DNA of 6,462 bases from Desulfobulbaceae bacterium. Its GTDB lineage: Bacteria; Desulfobacterota; Desulfobulbia; Desulfobulbales; Desulfobulbaceae. Below, one piece after another: positions 1 through 6,307 of the stretch. The notes beneath the pieces are model-generated. The model saw only the letters and a list, made by a program, of their open reading frames with translations, did no database searches and was not told the DNA's origin. Numbering within the stretch: the stretch's first letter is position 1; every line of letters starts with the position of its first letter. The stretch lies in the NCBI GenBank assembly GCA_026990725.1, contig JALXCX010000185.1, forward strand, positions 1 through 6,462, read 5' to 3'. The position numbers were made by a program, and so were the translations under genes.

Positions 1-1255
1 CATCAAAACCGAATGTTTTAAGAATATGCAGATTCAGGTCGATTATATTGAAAATCTCGTCTTCAAGCTGATCCGGTCTGCAAAAAATATGGGCGTCATC
101 CTGGGTAAAACCCCGGACCCGCATAAGCCCGTGCAAAGCGCCGGTACGTTCATAGCGATAGACAGTACCAAGCTCACACCAGCGTATCGGAAATTCTCTG
201 TAGCTGTGCTTGTTCGCATTATAAATACCAATATGAAACGGGCAGTTCATTGGTTTGAGTTGATAAGCTACCTCATCAATCTCCATGCCCGAATACATAT
301 TTTCACCGTAAAAATCAAGATGACCGGAAGTCTTCCACAGATCCTGACGGGCAATATGGGGGGTGTACAGCAGTTCGTAACCGTGCCTGTAGTGTTCGTC
401 TTTCCAATAGTCCTCTATCAATCGACGTAACTGGGCACCACGCGGCTGCCAGAGAATAAGCCCGGGGCCGACTTCATCCTGAATAGTAAACAGCCCTAAC
501 TCTTTGCCAAGTTTTCTGTGATCTCTTTTCTTGGCCTCTTCAAGCCGGTTAAGATATTTCTTCAGTTCTTTTTTATCAAAAAAAGCAGTTCCATATAACC
601 GGGTAAGCATCGGATTATTTTCATTACCGCGCCAGTAGGAACCTGCAACCCGAAGAAGTTTGAAACTCTTCAACCAGGAGGTGTCAGGAATGTGAGGCCC
701 CCGACAAAGATCAATGAAATTTCCCTGTTGATAGAGCGATACCGTCTCAGCATCCATTTCCCGGAGCAATTCTACCTTGTATTGTTCACCCTGGTTTTCA
801 AAAAATTCAATGGCCTCGGCCACTGAAACTTCCCGCCGTTCAAAGGGAAGACGGGCTTTTACAATCTCAGCCATCTTTTTTTCAATGGCTTCAAAATCAT
901 CAGGAGTAAATGATACTTCCCGATCAAAATCATAATAAAATCCATCTTCAATGGCTGGGCCAATGGCGACTTTGATATCCTCGCCAAATAATTCCTTAAC
1001 AGCCTGTGCCATAATATGAGCACTTGAATGACGCAGGATCTGAAGCCCTTCAGCAGACCGCAAGGTAATCGGTTCTATCAGGGAATCTTTTTCAAGCGGG
1101 AATGACAGATCAACAGCTGTCCCGTTACAGAACACAGCTACAGCCTGTTTGCGCTGCTTGTTTGAAACAAGGTCTTTGAGCACATCCTGTACGGTGGTCC
1201 CGGCAGAAAAGCTCTTGGGCTCACCTTCGGGTATGGAGACTGTAATATCGGTCAT
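1..1255 (-). CDS. thrS: Threonine--tRNA ligase (ThrRS), N-terminal 418 residues; C-terminus outside window
   Basis: Class II synthetase that charges tRNA-Thr with threonine in the cytoplasm and clears mischarged Ser-tRNA-Thr. I translated the reverse strand from position 1255 to the window edge and found one open frame of 418 codons. Visible in order: an N-terminal TGS domain (about residues 1-67); the editing domain with its HxxxH motif HSSAH (76-80) and the partner motif CRGPH (184-188); and the start of the catalytic core, with the zinc Cys in KPMNCPFH (Cys338), the motif 2 arginine in VYRYE (Arg367) and the second zinc ligand His389. These line up with E. coli Cys334, Arg363 and His385. 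The third zinc ligand, motif 3 and the anticodon-binding domain lie beyond the edge; the E. coli enzyme has 642 residues. ATG at 1255 is the only plausible start, as I found no in-frame start between it and the tRNA. The upstream AGG sits only 4 bases away, so the ribosome-binding site is weak or closely spaced. Confidence 0.97.
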   Translation of the reverse strand, partial: MTDITVSIPEGEPKSFSAGTTVQDVLKDLVSNKQRKQAVAVFCNGTAVDLSFPLEKDSLIEPITLRSAEGLQILRHSSAHIMAQAVKELFGEDIKVAIGPAIEDGFYYDFDREVSFTPDDFEAIEKKMAEIVKARLPFERREVSVAEAIEFFENQGEQYKVELLREMDAETVSLYQQGNFIDLCRGPHIPDTSWLKSFKLLRVAGSYWRGNENNPMLTRLYGTAFFDKKELKKYLNRLEEAKKRDHRKLGKELGLFTIQDEVGPGLILWQPRGAQLRRLIEDYWKDEHYRHGYELLYTPHIARQDLWKTSGHLDFYGENMYSGMEIDEVAYQLKPMNCPFHIGIYNANKHSYREFPIRWCELGTVYRYERTGALHGLMRVRGFTQDDAHIFCRPDQLEDEIFNIIDLNLHILKTFGFD

Positions 1256-1265
1256 TTTTCCTGTT

Positions 1266-1317
1266 AAAAAGTAAAGGCTAACAAGCCCTGGACAATGCGT
1301 CCGACTCTTAGCCTTTA
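1266..1317 (-). terminator. Hairpin plus T-run between tRNA-Val(GAC) and thrS (terminator or attenuator)
   Basis: On the minus strand a perfect 10-bp stem, TAAAGGCTAA pairing with TTAGCCTTTA (1308-1317 with 1272-1281), is followed by C and five Ts (1266-1270). The 26-base loop holds a smaller GGAC/GTCC hairpin. The stem starts 8 bases after the tRNA CCA end, the same gap as in the tRNA-Asp terminator. It is weaker than that terminator, with only three G-C pairs in the outer stem and a short T-run, and thrS starts just 10 bases beyond it. Partial read-through into thrS is therefore likely. The structure is seen in the sequence; terminator activity is inferred. Confidence 0.6.
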
Positions 1318-1325
1318 TGCTAAAC

Positions 1326-1400
1326 TGGTAGGCGCGGGCGGTGTCGAACCGCCGACCTCTACCGTGTCAAGGTAGCGCTCTCCCGCTGAGCTACGCGCCT
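1326..1400 (-). tRNA. tRNA-Val (anticodon GAC)
   Basis: The reverse strand folds as a 75-base cloverleaf. The acceptor stem AGGCGCG pairs with CGCGCCT, the discriminator is A, and the 3' CCA is encoded in the DNA (TGG on the + strand at 1326-1328). The anticodon stem CTACC/GGTAG encloses the loop TTGACAC, giving anticodon GAC, which reads GUU and GUC valine codons. The T arm GGCGG/CCGCC with TTCGA in its loop is standard. It has its own candidate promoter upstream and a hairpin 8 bases downstream, before thrS. Confidence 0.96.
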
Positions 1401-1468
1401 GGAGAAATCAGAAGTAAGTACTGTACTCAACCCGATAAGATTAAATCATATCGCATCAAAACGCAACT

Positions 1469-1497
1469 CAAATACCAGTAAACTCGTACACTGTCAA
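1469..1497 (-). promoter_or_regulatory. Candidate sigma70-like promoter for tRNA-Val(GAC)
   Basis: On the minus strand there is a perfect -35 TTGACA (1492-1497), a 17-base spacer and TATTTG (1469-1474) preceded by TGG, an extended -10 element. The -10 itself is poor, matching only three consensus bases. Predicted initiation near 1462 would give a leader of about 60 bases before the tRNA. A TATGAT at 1446-1451, closer to the tRNA, is an alternative -10 but lacks a good -35. The stretch from 1498 to 1570, between this element and the tRNA-Asp terminator, shows nothing I can name. Confidence 0.5.
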
Positions 1498-1570
1498 GCT
1501 AAATACGATTTTGATTGCTCTCTGCACAACGATGCCACCCCCATGTCTGCAGCCAGGTAATGCATCACAT

Positions 1571-1606
1571 AAAAAAAGGACTTAACCCCAAAAAGGTTAA
1601 GTCCTT
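1571..1606 (-). terminator. Rho-independent terminator after tRNA-Asp
   Basis: The minus strand carries a perfect 12-bp stem, AAGGACTTAACC (1595-1606) pairing with GGTTAAGTCCTT (1576-1587), with a 7-base loop. The last two Ts of the stem run into five more (1571-1575), giving seven Ts. It begins 8 bases after the CCA end of tRNA-Asp and closes the Val-Asp unit. The T-run is on the minus-strand side only, so it acts in that direction. Confidence 0.92.
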
Positions 1607-1614
1607 GATTATAC

Positions 1615-1691
1615 TGGCGGGGCCGACGAGACTCGAACTCGCGACCTCCGGCGTGACAGGCCGGCATTCTAACCAACTGAACTACGACCCC
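1615..1691 (-). tRNA. tRNA-Asp (anticodon GTC)
   Basis: The reverse strand forms a 77-base tRNA. The acceptor GGGGTCG pairs with CGGCCCC (one G-T wobble), the discriminator is G as expected for tRNA-Asp, and CCA is encoded. The anticodon stem CCGGC/GCCGG holds the loop CTGTCAC, so the anticodon is GUC, reading GAU and GAC. The T-loop contains TTCGAGT. It lies 8 bases after tRNA-Val(UAC) and shares its promoter and the following terminator. Confidence 0.97.
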
Positions 1692-1699
1692 AGTATCTT

Positions 1700-1775
1700 T
1701 GGTGGGCGGTACAGGGTTCGAACCTGTGACCCTCGGCTTGTAAGGCCGATGCTCTCCCAGCTGAGCTAACCGCCC
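1700..1775 (-). tRNA. tRNA-Val (anticodon TAC)
   Basis: The reverse strand forms a 76-base tRNA. The acceptor GGGCGGT pairs with ACCGCCC, the discriminator is A, and CCA is encoded. The anticodon stem TCGGC/GCCGA holds the loop CTTACAA, so the anticodon is UAC, the isoacceptor that reads GUA and GUG. With the GAC species at 1326-1400 the window supplies readers for all four valine codons. It is the first gene of the Val-Asp unit. Confidence 0.97.
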
Positions 1776-1789
1776 CAAAGGATGTGGTG

Positions 1790-1818
1790 TATTTAGCAGT
1801 TTGCCCCCTGTCCGTCAA
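1790..1818 (-). promoter_or_regulatory. Sigma70-like promoter for the tRNA-Val(TAC)-tRNA-Asp unit
   Basis: On the minus strand, GCTTGACG supplies a -35 TTGACG (1813-1818), followed by a 17-base spacer and TAAATA (1790-1795) preceded by TGC, an extended -10. Predicted initiation is about 7 bases downstream, leaving a very short leader before the tRNA at 1775. The -10 hexamer is non-consensus, but the spacing, the extended -10 and the position just upstream of a tRNA fit well. Confidence 0.7.
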
Positions 1819-1902
1819 GCAAAAAACGTGGAAAGAAAAAATGATTTTGCATCGACATATTTTATAAACGGCCATCTCACCAACAACTCGAAATTTTATA
1901 AT

Positions 1903-4308
1903 TTAATGGGCAGGTGTATTATGAGCAGACAATGAGACATCTTTGTAAATAACATCCATTGAGACATCTTTAAAAAGTTCCTCTCCGTCTTTGACAATTA
2001 AGGCGTTCACCAGCACTTCGTCTACGTGGTCAACAAGCTTTATATCAAGGCTATTTCGTATTTTATGAGGCACATCCTCAAGATCACGCTCGTTTTGCCT
2101 GGGCATAAGAATACGGGTGATATTCCCACGTTTGGCAGCCAGCAGTTTTTCGGTCAAACCGCCTATTGGCAGCACCCGGCCACGGAGGGTTATTTCTCCG
2201 GTCATGGCCAGTTTGCGATCAACAGGCAGCTTCAGCAAAGCCGAGACTATGGACGTTGCAATGGTAATGCCTGCAGATGGCCCATCCTTTGGAATGGCTC
2301 CTTCCGGTACATGGACATGAATGTCTACAGAGCGGTAAAAATCAGAATCAAGTCCCAGCCGCATGGCCCTGGAACGGACATAGGAAAGTGCTGCCTGAAC
2401 TGACTCCTGCATCACATCTCCGAGTTTACCGGTAACCGTCATCTTGCCGGAACCCGGCATCAGGGTCGATTCTATCTGCAGCAATTCTCCCCCGACCTGG
2501 GTCCATGCCAGTCCGGTAGCCAGGCCAATTTCATCACGCTCTTCAGCAAGCCCATACCTGTGTTTTGGAACGCCCAAATACTTGCCGATCGACTGAAGGG
2601 ATAAACGAAATTTTTTTTCCGGTTCTTTTTCCTTCAAACGCTTACGAGCGACCTTTCTACACACAGCCGCCAGAGTTCGTTCAAGGTTTCTTACGCCAGC
2701 CTCCCGGGTATACCTGCGAATTATTTCTAAAACCGCACCTTCGGAAAAATGAATATCATTTTCTTTAAAGCCATTGGCTTTAAGCTGTTTTGGAAGAAGA
2801 AATCCTTCGGCTATCTTCAGCTTATCCTCTTCAGTATAGCCGCTGAGTCGAATAATCTCCATTCTGTCCTGCAGGGGGATCGGAATACCGTCAAGGTTAT
2901 TTGCCGTGGTAATAAAAAACACCTCTGAAAGATCATAATCAAGATCAAGATAATGATCATTAAAAGCAAAATTCTGTTCCGGATCGAGCACTTCAAGGAG
3001 CGCGGACGAAGGATCGCCACGAAAATCGACGCTCATTTTGTCGACTTCATCAAGACAGAAGACCGGGTTCATCACCTCTGCCTTTTGCATAGCATGAATA
3101 ATTTTTCCCGGCATGGCACCAATATATGTCCTGCGATGACCGCGGATCTCGGCTTCATCCCGCACGCCACCAAGAGACAACCGGACAAACTGACGGTTCA
3201 TAGCCCGGGCAATAGACTTACAGACAGAGGTCTTACCAACTCCAGGAGGGCCGACAAGACAGATTATTGGACCTCTGATTTTTTCAACCTGAACCTGCAC
3301 CGCAAGATACTCGAGGATCCGTTCTTTTGGTTTTTTCAGGCCGTAATGATCTTCATCAAGAATGCTTTCAGCCTGTTCGATGTCAATGGTCGCATCAGTT
3401 TTTTTGTTCCATGGCAGACTGACAATCGTATCTATATAGTTACGCATGACAGTGGTTTCTGCGGACATGGGAGGGGCCTGTCTGAGTTTCTTTAATTCCT
3501 TGCGCACCTTGGCTAAAACCTGCTCCGGCAGCTTTTTCTTTTCAATAACCTGCTCAAGCTCTGCCAGGTCATCTCCGTCCTTGCCCTGCCCCATTTCCCC
3601 CTGAATGACTCGTATTTTTTCTCCCAGATAGTAATTACGCTGGGTCTCGGCCATCTTCTTTTTGACCTTGGCATGGATAGTCTTTTCAAGCTCAGACAAC
3701 TCCATTTCCCGATACAGAATCTCCAGGGTTCTGCGGATTCGATCAGGCAGCACGGATATTTCAAGCAGTTCCTGTTTTTCATCTGTTTTTAAAGGCAGAT
3801 GAGAACAAATAACATCAACAAGCCTTGAAGGTGGTTCAATCGAGGTAACAGATTTTAAGACCTCAGCAGGTATTTTTTTATTTGACTTACTGTACAGATC
3901 AAATGTTCGGTGCAATTCTCTGCTGTAAGCCTGCAGTTCAGGCCCATCAGCATCTTTATCAGGAAGCTCGACAACTTCAGCACTGAAAAAATCAGCATCA
4001 TCTGCAAACAATTCAATCCGGGCTCTTCGCTTCCCCTCCACGATGGCTTTTAATGTTCCATCGGGCAGACGGAGCAACTGCATAACACTTGCAAGAGTGC
4101 CATGAGTGTAAAGATGTTTTTCCTGTGGTTCATCAATCCCTGCATCTTTCTGTGTTACGAGAAAGACCAGCGATCTTTCTTCCATGGCATGCTCAAGGGC
4201 TTTAATGGAATTTTTTCTTCCAACCACAAGCGGGGCAACCATCCCTGGAAAAATAACAATATCCCGCAAAGGCATAACTGGGTAACGACTGGACGACAAC
4301 TCACTCAT
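1903..4308 (-). CDS. lon: ATP-dependent protease La (Lon), 801 aa
   Basis: Cytoplasmic hexameric AAA+ serine protease that degrades misfolded and selected regulatory proteins. The N-terminal substrate-binding domain opens with YPVMPLRD and runs to about residue 200, followed by a charged helical or coiled-coil region. The AAA+ module has Walker A GPPGVGKT (353-360), Walker B VFCLDE (416-421) and an arginine-rich segment near 540. The C-terminal protease domain carries the Ser-Lys dyad: Ser678 in PKDGPSAG and Lys721 in GGLTEKLL. Length is near the E. coli 784. A GTG six bases upstream (4314) is in frame, but it overlaps the GGAG ribosome-binding site. ATG at 4308, five bases after GGAG, is preferred. 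lon follows clpX by 38 bases with no terminator, so it is probably the last gene of clpP-clpX-lon. I see no convincing intrinsic terminator after its stop. The last ~25 residues are an extension with a small internal duplication. Confidence 0.98.
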   Translation of the reverse strand: MSELSSSRYPVMPLRDIVIFPGMVAPLVVGRKNSIKALEHAMEERSLVFLVTQKDAGIDEPQEKHLYTHGTLASVMQLLRLPDGTLKAIVEGKRRARIELFADDADFFSAEVVELPDKDADGPELQAYSRELHRTFDLYSKSNKKIPAEVLKSVTSIEPPSRLVDVICSHLPLKTDEKQELLEISVLPDRIRRTLEILYREMELSELEKTIHAKVKKKMAETQRNYYLGEKIRVIQGEMGQGKDGDDLAELEQVIEKKKLPEQVLAKVRKELKKLRQAPPMSAETTVMRNYIDTIVSLPWNKKTDATIDIEQAESILDEDHYGLKKPKERILEYLAVQVQVEKIRGPIICLVGPPGVGKTSVCKSIARAMNRQFVRLSLGGVRDEAEIRGHRRTYIGAMPGKIIHAMQKAEVMNPVFCLDEVDKMSVDFRGDPSSALLEVLDPEQNFAFNDHYLDLDYDLSEVFFITTANNLDGIPIPLQDRMEIIRLSGYTEEDKLKIAEGFLLPKQLKANGFKENDIHFSEGAVLEIIRRYTREAGVRNLERTLAAVCRKVARKRLKEKEPEKKFRLSLQSIGKYLGVPKHRYGLAEERDEIGLATGLAWTQVGGELLQIESTLMPGSGKMTVTGKLGDVMQESVQAALSYVRSRAMRLGLDSDFYRSVDIHVHVPEGAIPKDGPSAGITIATSIVSALLKLPVDRKLAMTGEITLRGRVLPIGGLTEKLLAAKRGNITRILMPRQNERDLEDVPHKIRNSLDIKLVDHVDEVLVNALIVKDGEELFKDVSMDVIYKDVSLSAHNTPAH
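1933..1971 (-). repeat. Short direct repeat within the 3' end of lon
   Basis: The 12-mer AAAGATGTCTCA (minus strand) occurs exactly twice, at 1960-1971 and 1933-1944, 27 bases apart. The period is nine codons and stays in frame, encoding KDVS at Lon residues 780-783 and again at 789-792. Similarity extends three bases further with one mismatch, then fades. It looks like a small old tandem duplication in the variable Lon tail. Confidence 0.7.
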
Positions 4309-4313
4309 AAACA

Positions 4314-4317
4314 CTCC
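4314..4317 (-). promoter_or_regulatory. Shine-Dalgarno GGAG that decides the lon start
   Basis: GGAG lies on the minus strand five bases before the ATG at 4308. Its last G is also the first base of the in-frame GTG at 4314-4312, so that GTG cannot use this site. This favours the ATG start and the N-terminus MSELSSSRYP. Confidence 0.75.
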
Positions 4318-4346
4318 GGTTCAATAACTACAAAAGGGACTGTATA

Positions 4347-5630
4347 TTACGCACTCTTCTGGGAATCTGCATTCGCATACAGAATTACAGGATACTCGCC
4401 CTGGGTGATAACCTGCTCATTGATGACACAATCAGTTGCCTGTTCATCCGATGGCAGTTCATACATAACATCAAGCATAGCCTCTTCCAGGACTGAACGT
4501 AAACCACGGGCACCGGATTTACGGGCAATGGATTTTTTTGCCACAGCTTCCAAAGCGCTTTCTGTAAATTTTAAAGTTATCCCTTCAAGCTCAAAGAGCT
4601 TTTTATACTGCTTGGTCAGGGCATTACGGGGTTCTTTAAGAATCCTGATCAAATCATCCTCAGTCAACTCTTTCATGGTCGCCAGGACAGGTAAACGCCC
4701 GGCCAATTCAGGAATCAGACCAAATTTCAACAAGTCTTCCGGTTCTACATCAGCAAGAATGTCCCCAAAACTTTTTTTCTGATCTTTAACGACCTTGGCA
4801 CCAAACCCGATAGCTTTCGTACCCGACCTGCGCTTGATAACTTTATCAAGCCCGACAAACGCTCCTCCAACAATAAAAAGTATATTTGTCGTATCGATTC
4901 TGGTTAACTCCTGCTGGGGATGTTTACGGCCGCCCTTGGGAGGGATTGAGGCAACAGTCCCTTCGATAATTTTAAGCAGTGCCTGCTGCACCCCTTCGCC
5001 GGAAACATCCCGGGTCAAAGAGGCCGAATCTGACTTACGGGCAATTTTATCGATCTCGTCAATGTAAATAATTCCCCGTTCTGCCTGCTTAATATCATCA
5101 TCGGCAGCCTGAAGGAGAGCGACAAGAATATTCTCCACGTCATCACCAACATACCCGGCTTCGGTAAGCGTTGTGGCGTCAACAATGGTAAAAGGAACAT
5201 TCAGCACTTTGGCCAGGGTCTGAGCCAGCAGCGTCTTACCGCTGCCTGTGGGACCAATTAAAATAATATTTGATTTCTGTAATTCAACATCATCAACCAA
5301 GGCCTTTACCTGCGGGTCAATACGCTTATAATGATTATGCACGGCAACAGATAAAACCCGCTTGGCATACTCCTGCCCTATGACATATTCATTAAGATGC
5401 GCATTAATCTCTTTTGGTTTAAGAACGCCAGGAGCAGGCTGGTCATGAGTACCAGCAACCCCATCGCTTTCATTGACCGACTGTAACACCATATCATTAC
5501 AGAGATCGATACACTCGTCACAGATGTACACACCTGGCCCTTCAATCAGGTTCTGTACTTCTTTCCATTTTTTTCCACAGAACGAACAGGAACGTCCCTT
5601 TGAATCACCTTTCCGGGTTTCATCACTCAT
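4347..5630 (-). CDS. clpX: ClpX, ATPase subunit of the ClpXP protease, 427 aa
   Basis: AAA+ hexamer that recognises degrons such as the ssrA tag, unfolds the substrate and threads it into ClpP. The N-terminal zinc-binding domain has all four cysteines (15, 18, 37, 40). The AAA+ core has Walker A GPTGSGKT (126-133), pore loop GYVG (159-162), Walker B IIYIDE (187-192), the RKH pore loop (235-237) and the IGF loop (274-276) that docks on ClpP. The arginine finger region is PELAGR (Arg312) and sensor 2 is GARGLR (Arg375). Nothing essential is missing, and the length is the family norm (E. coli 424). The ATG overlaps the clpP stop as ATGA, indicating translational coupling. A GAGG lies ten bases upstream, inside clpP, a slightly long spacing. 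lon follows 38 bases downstream. Confidence 0.99.
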   Translation of the reverse strand: MSDETRKGDSKGRSCSFCGKKWKEVQNLIEGPGVYICDECIDLCNDMVLQSVNESDGVAGTHDQPAPGVLKPKEINAHLNEYVIGQEYAKRVLSVAVHNHYKRIDPQVKALVDDVELQKSNIILIGPTGSGKTLLAQTLAKVLNVPFTIVDATTLTEAGYVGDDVENILVALLQAADDDIKQAERGIIYIDEIDKIARKSDSASLTRDVSGEGVQQALLKIIEGTVASIPPKGGRKHPQQELTRIDTTNILFIVGGAFVGLDKVIKRRSGTKAIGFGAKVVKDQKKSFGDILADVEPEDLLKFGLIPELAGRLPVLATMKELTEDDLIRILKEPRNALTKQYKKLFELEGITLKFTESALEAVAKKSIARKSGARGLRSVLEEAMLDVMYELPSDEQATDCVINEQVITQGEYPVILYANADSQKSA

Positions 5631-6235
5631 GAAGTTTTTTCCTCTTCAATATCCGTACGATGATCTAAAACCTCATCAATTATACCGTATTTTGTTGCTT
5701 CAACGGCACTCATAAAATTATCCCGCTCCGTATCAGCCTGTACTTTTTTCACGGTCTTTCCGGTATGTTTAGACAAAATCTTGTTTAAATCACTGCGCAT
5801 GCGCAAAATTTCTTTGGCATGTATATCAATATCTGTGGCCTGTCCCTGAAAACCACCCATGGGCTGATGAATCATAATCCTGGAGTTTGGCAGTGAAAAT
5901 CGTTTCCCCTCTGCCCCAGCGGCGAGAAGCAACGCACCCATGGAGGCCGCCTGCCCCATACACAACGTCGCCACATCACAACGAATATATTGCATGGTAT
6001 CATAAATGGCCATACCGGCTGTCACCGCACCACCTGGAGAATTAATATAGAAGGTGATATCCTTGCCTGGGTCATCGGCCTCAAGAAACAGTAACTGGGC
6101 AATGATAACACTTGCGACATCATCAGTAACTGGTGTGCCAAGAAAGATGATACGCTCTTTCAGGAGTCTTGAGTAAATATCAAAAGCACGTTCACCCCGG
6201 GGACTCTGTTCAACAACCATGGGTACAAAATTCAT
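5627..6235 (-). CDS. clpP: ClpP, proteolytic subunit of ATP-dependent Clp protease, 202 aa
   Basis: Serine peptidase (family S14) that forms the two-ring 14-mer chamber fed by ClpX. The catalytic triad is complete: Ser98 in GQAASMG, His123 in MIHQP and Asp172 in ERDNF. NSPGG (65-69), the oxyanion and substrate-strand segment, is also present. Length is standard. The N-terminus MNFVPMVVEQSPRGERA is typical of housekeeping ClpP, with a short propeptide-like start. ATG at 6235 has a strong GAGGAG seven bases upstream. It overlaps clpX by four bases, so the two are made together. A terminator-like hairpin lies immediately before its ribosome-binding site, separating it from tig. Confidence 0.99.
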   Translation of the reverse strand: MNFVPMVVEQSPRGERAFDIYSRLLKERIIFLGTPVTDDVASVIIAQLLFLEADDPGKDITFYINSPGGAVTAGMAIYDTMQYIRCDVATLCMGQAASMGALLLAAGAEGKRFSLPNSRIMIHQPMGGFQGQATDIDIHAKEILRMRSDLNKILSKHTGKTVKKVQADTERDNFMSAVEATKYGIIDEVLDHRTDIEEEKTS

Positions 6236-6242
6236 GAATCAG

Positions 6243-6248
6243 CTCCTC
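6243..6248 (-). promoter_or_regulatory. Strong Shine-Dalgarno of clpP
   Basis: GAGGAG on the minus strand, seven bases before the clpP ATG. It starts only five bases after the T-run of the upstream hairpin, so the hairpin and the ribosome-binding site are effectively adjacent. Confidence 0.85.
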
Positions 6249-6253
6249 AAACT

Positions 6254-6283
6254 AAAAAACCGGACAAGAGTGACCCTGCCCGG
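6254..6283 (-). terminator. Intrinsic terminator-like hairpin between tig and clpP
   Basis: On the minus strand CCGGGCAGGG (6274-6283) pairs with TCTTGTCCGG (6260-6269) as a 10-bp stem with three G-U wobbles and a 4-base loop, followed by six Ts (6254-6259). It begins 24 bases after the tig stop. It fits a terminator for tig that sets the chaperone apart from clpPX. No clear separate clpP promoter lies between the hairpin and clpP, so partial read-through or a promoter further upstream is implied. Confidence 0.8.
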
Positions 6284-6307
6284 AGCAAAAAAATAATCTG
6301 ACAGGAA

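Noticed and set aside
26..430. 134-codon open frame on the + strand.
   Set aside because: It lies antisense to the clearly coding thrS catalytic region, and its peptide resembles no family I recognise.
1256..1325. T-box riboswitch or an E. coli-like ThrRS-binding operator (anticodon mimic) in the thrS leader.
   Set aside because: The gap is only 70 bases, too short for a T-box leader. The inner loop GCATT does not present a clear threonine anticodon.
1494..1875. Small open frames on both strands over the tRNAs, with peptides such as AQLGEHRPYKPRVTGSNPV and RLELATSGVTGRHSNQL.
   Set aside because: These are translations of tRNA genes and their antisense, a well-known source of false protein annotations. 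The tRNA cloverleafs explain the sequence fully.
1859..1901. Direct repeat TTATAAAAT (minus strand), two copies 34 bases apart, as an operator or -10 pair.
   Set aside because: It is nine bases in very AT-rich DNA with no matching -35 at a useful spacing, so chance is enough to explain it.
2953..3495. 180-codon open frame on the + strand.
   Set aside because: It is antisense to the lon AAA+ module, including Walker A and B, and shows no domain or ribosome-binding evidence.
4102..4782. 226-codon open frame on the + strand across the lon-clpX junction.
   Set aside because: It is a shadow of two conserved genes, with low-complexity Ser-rich composition and no recognisable motif.
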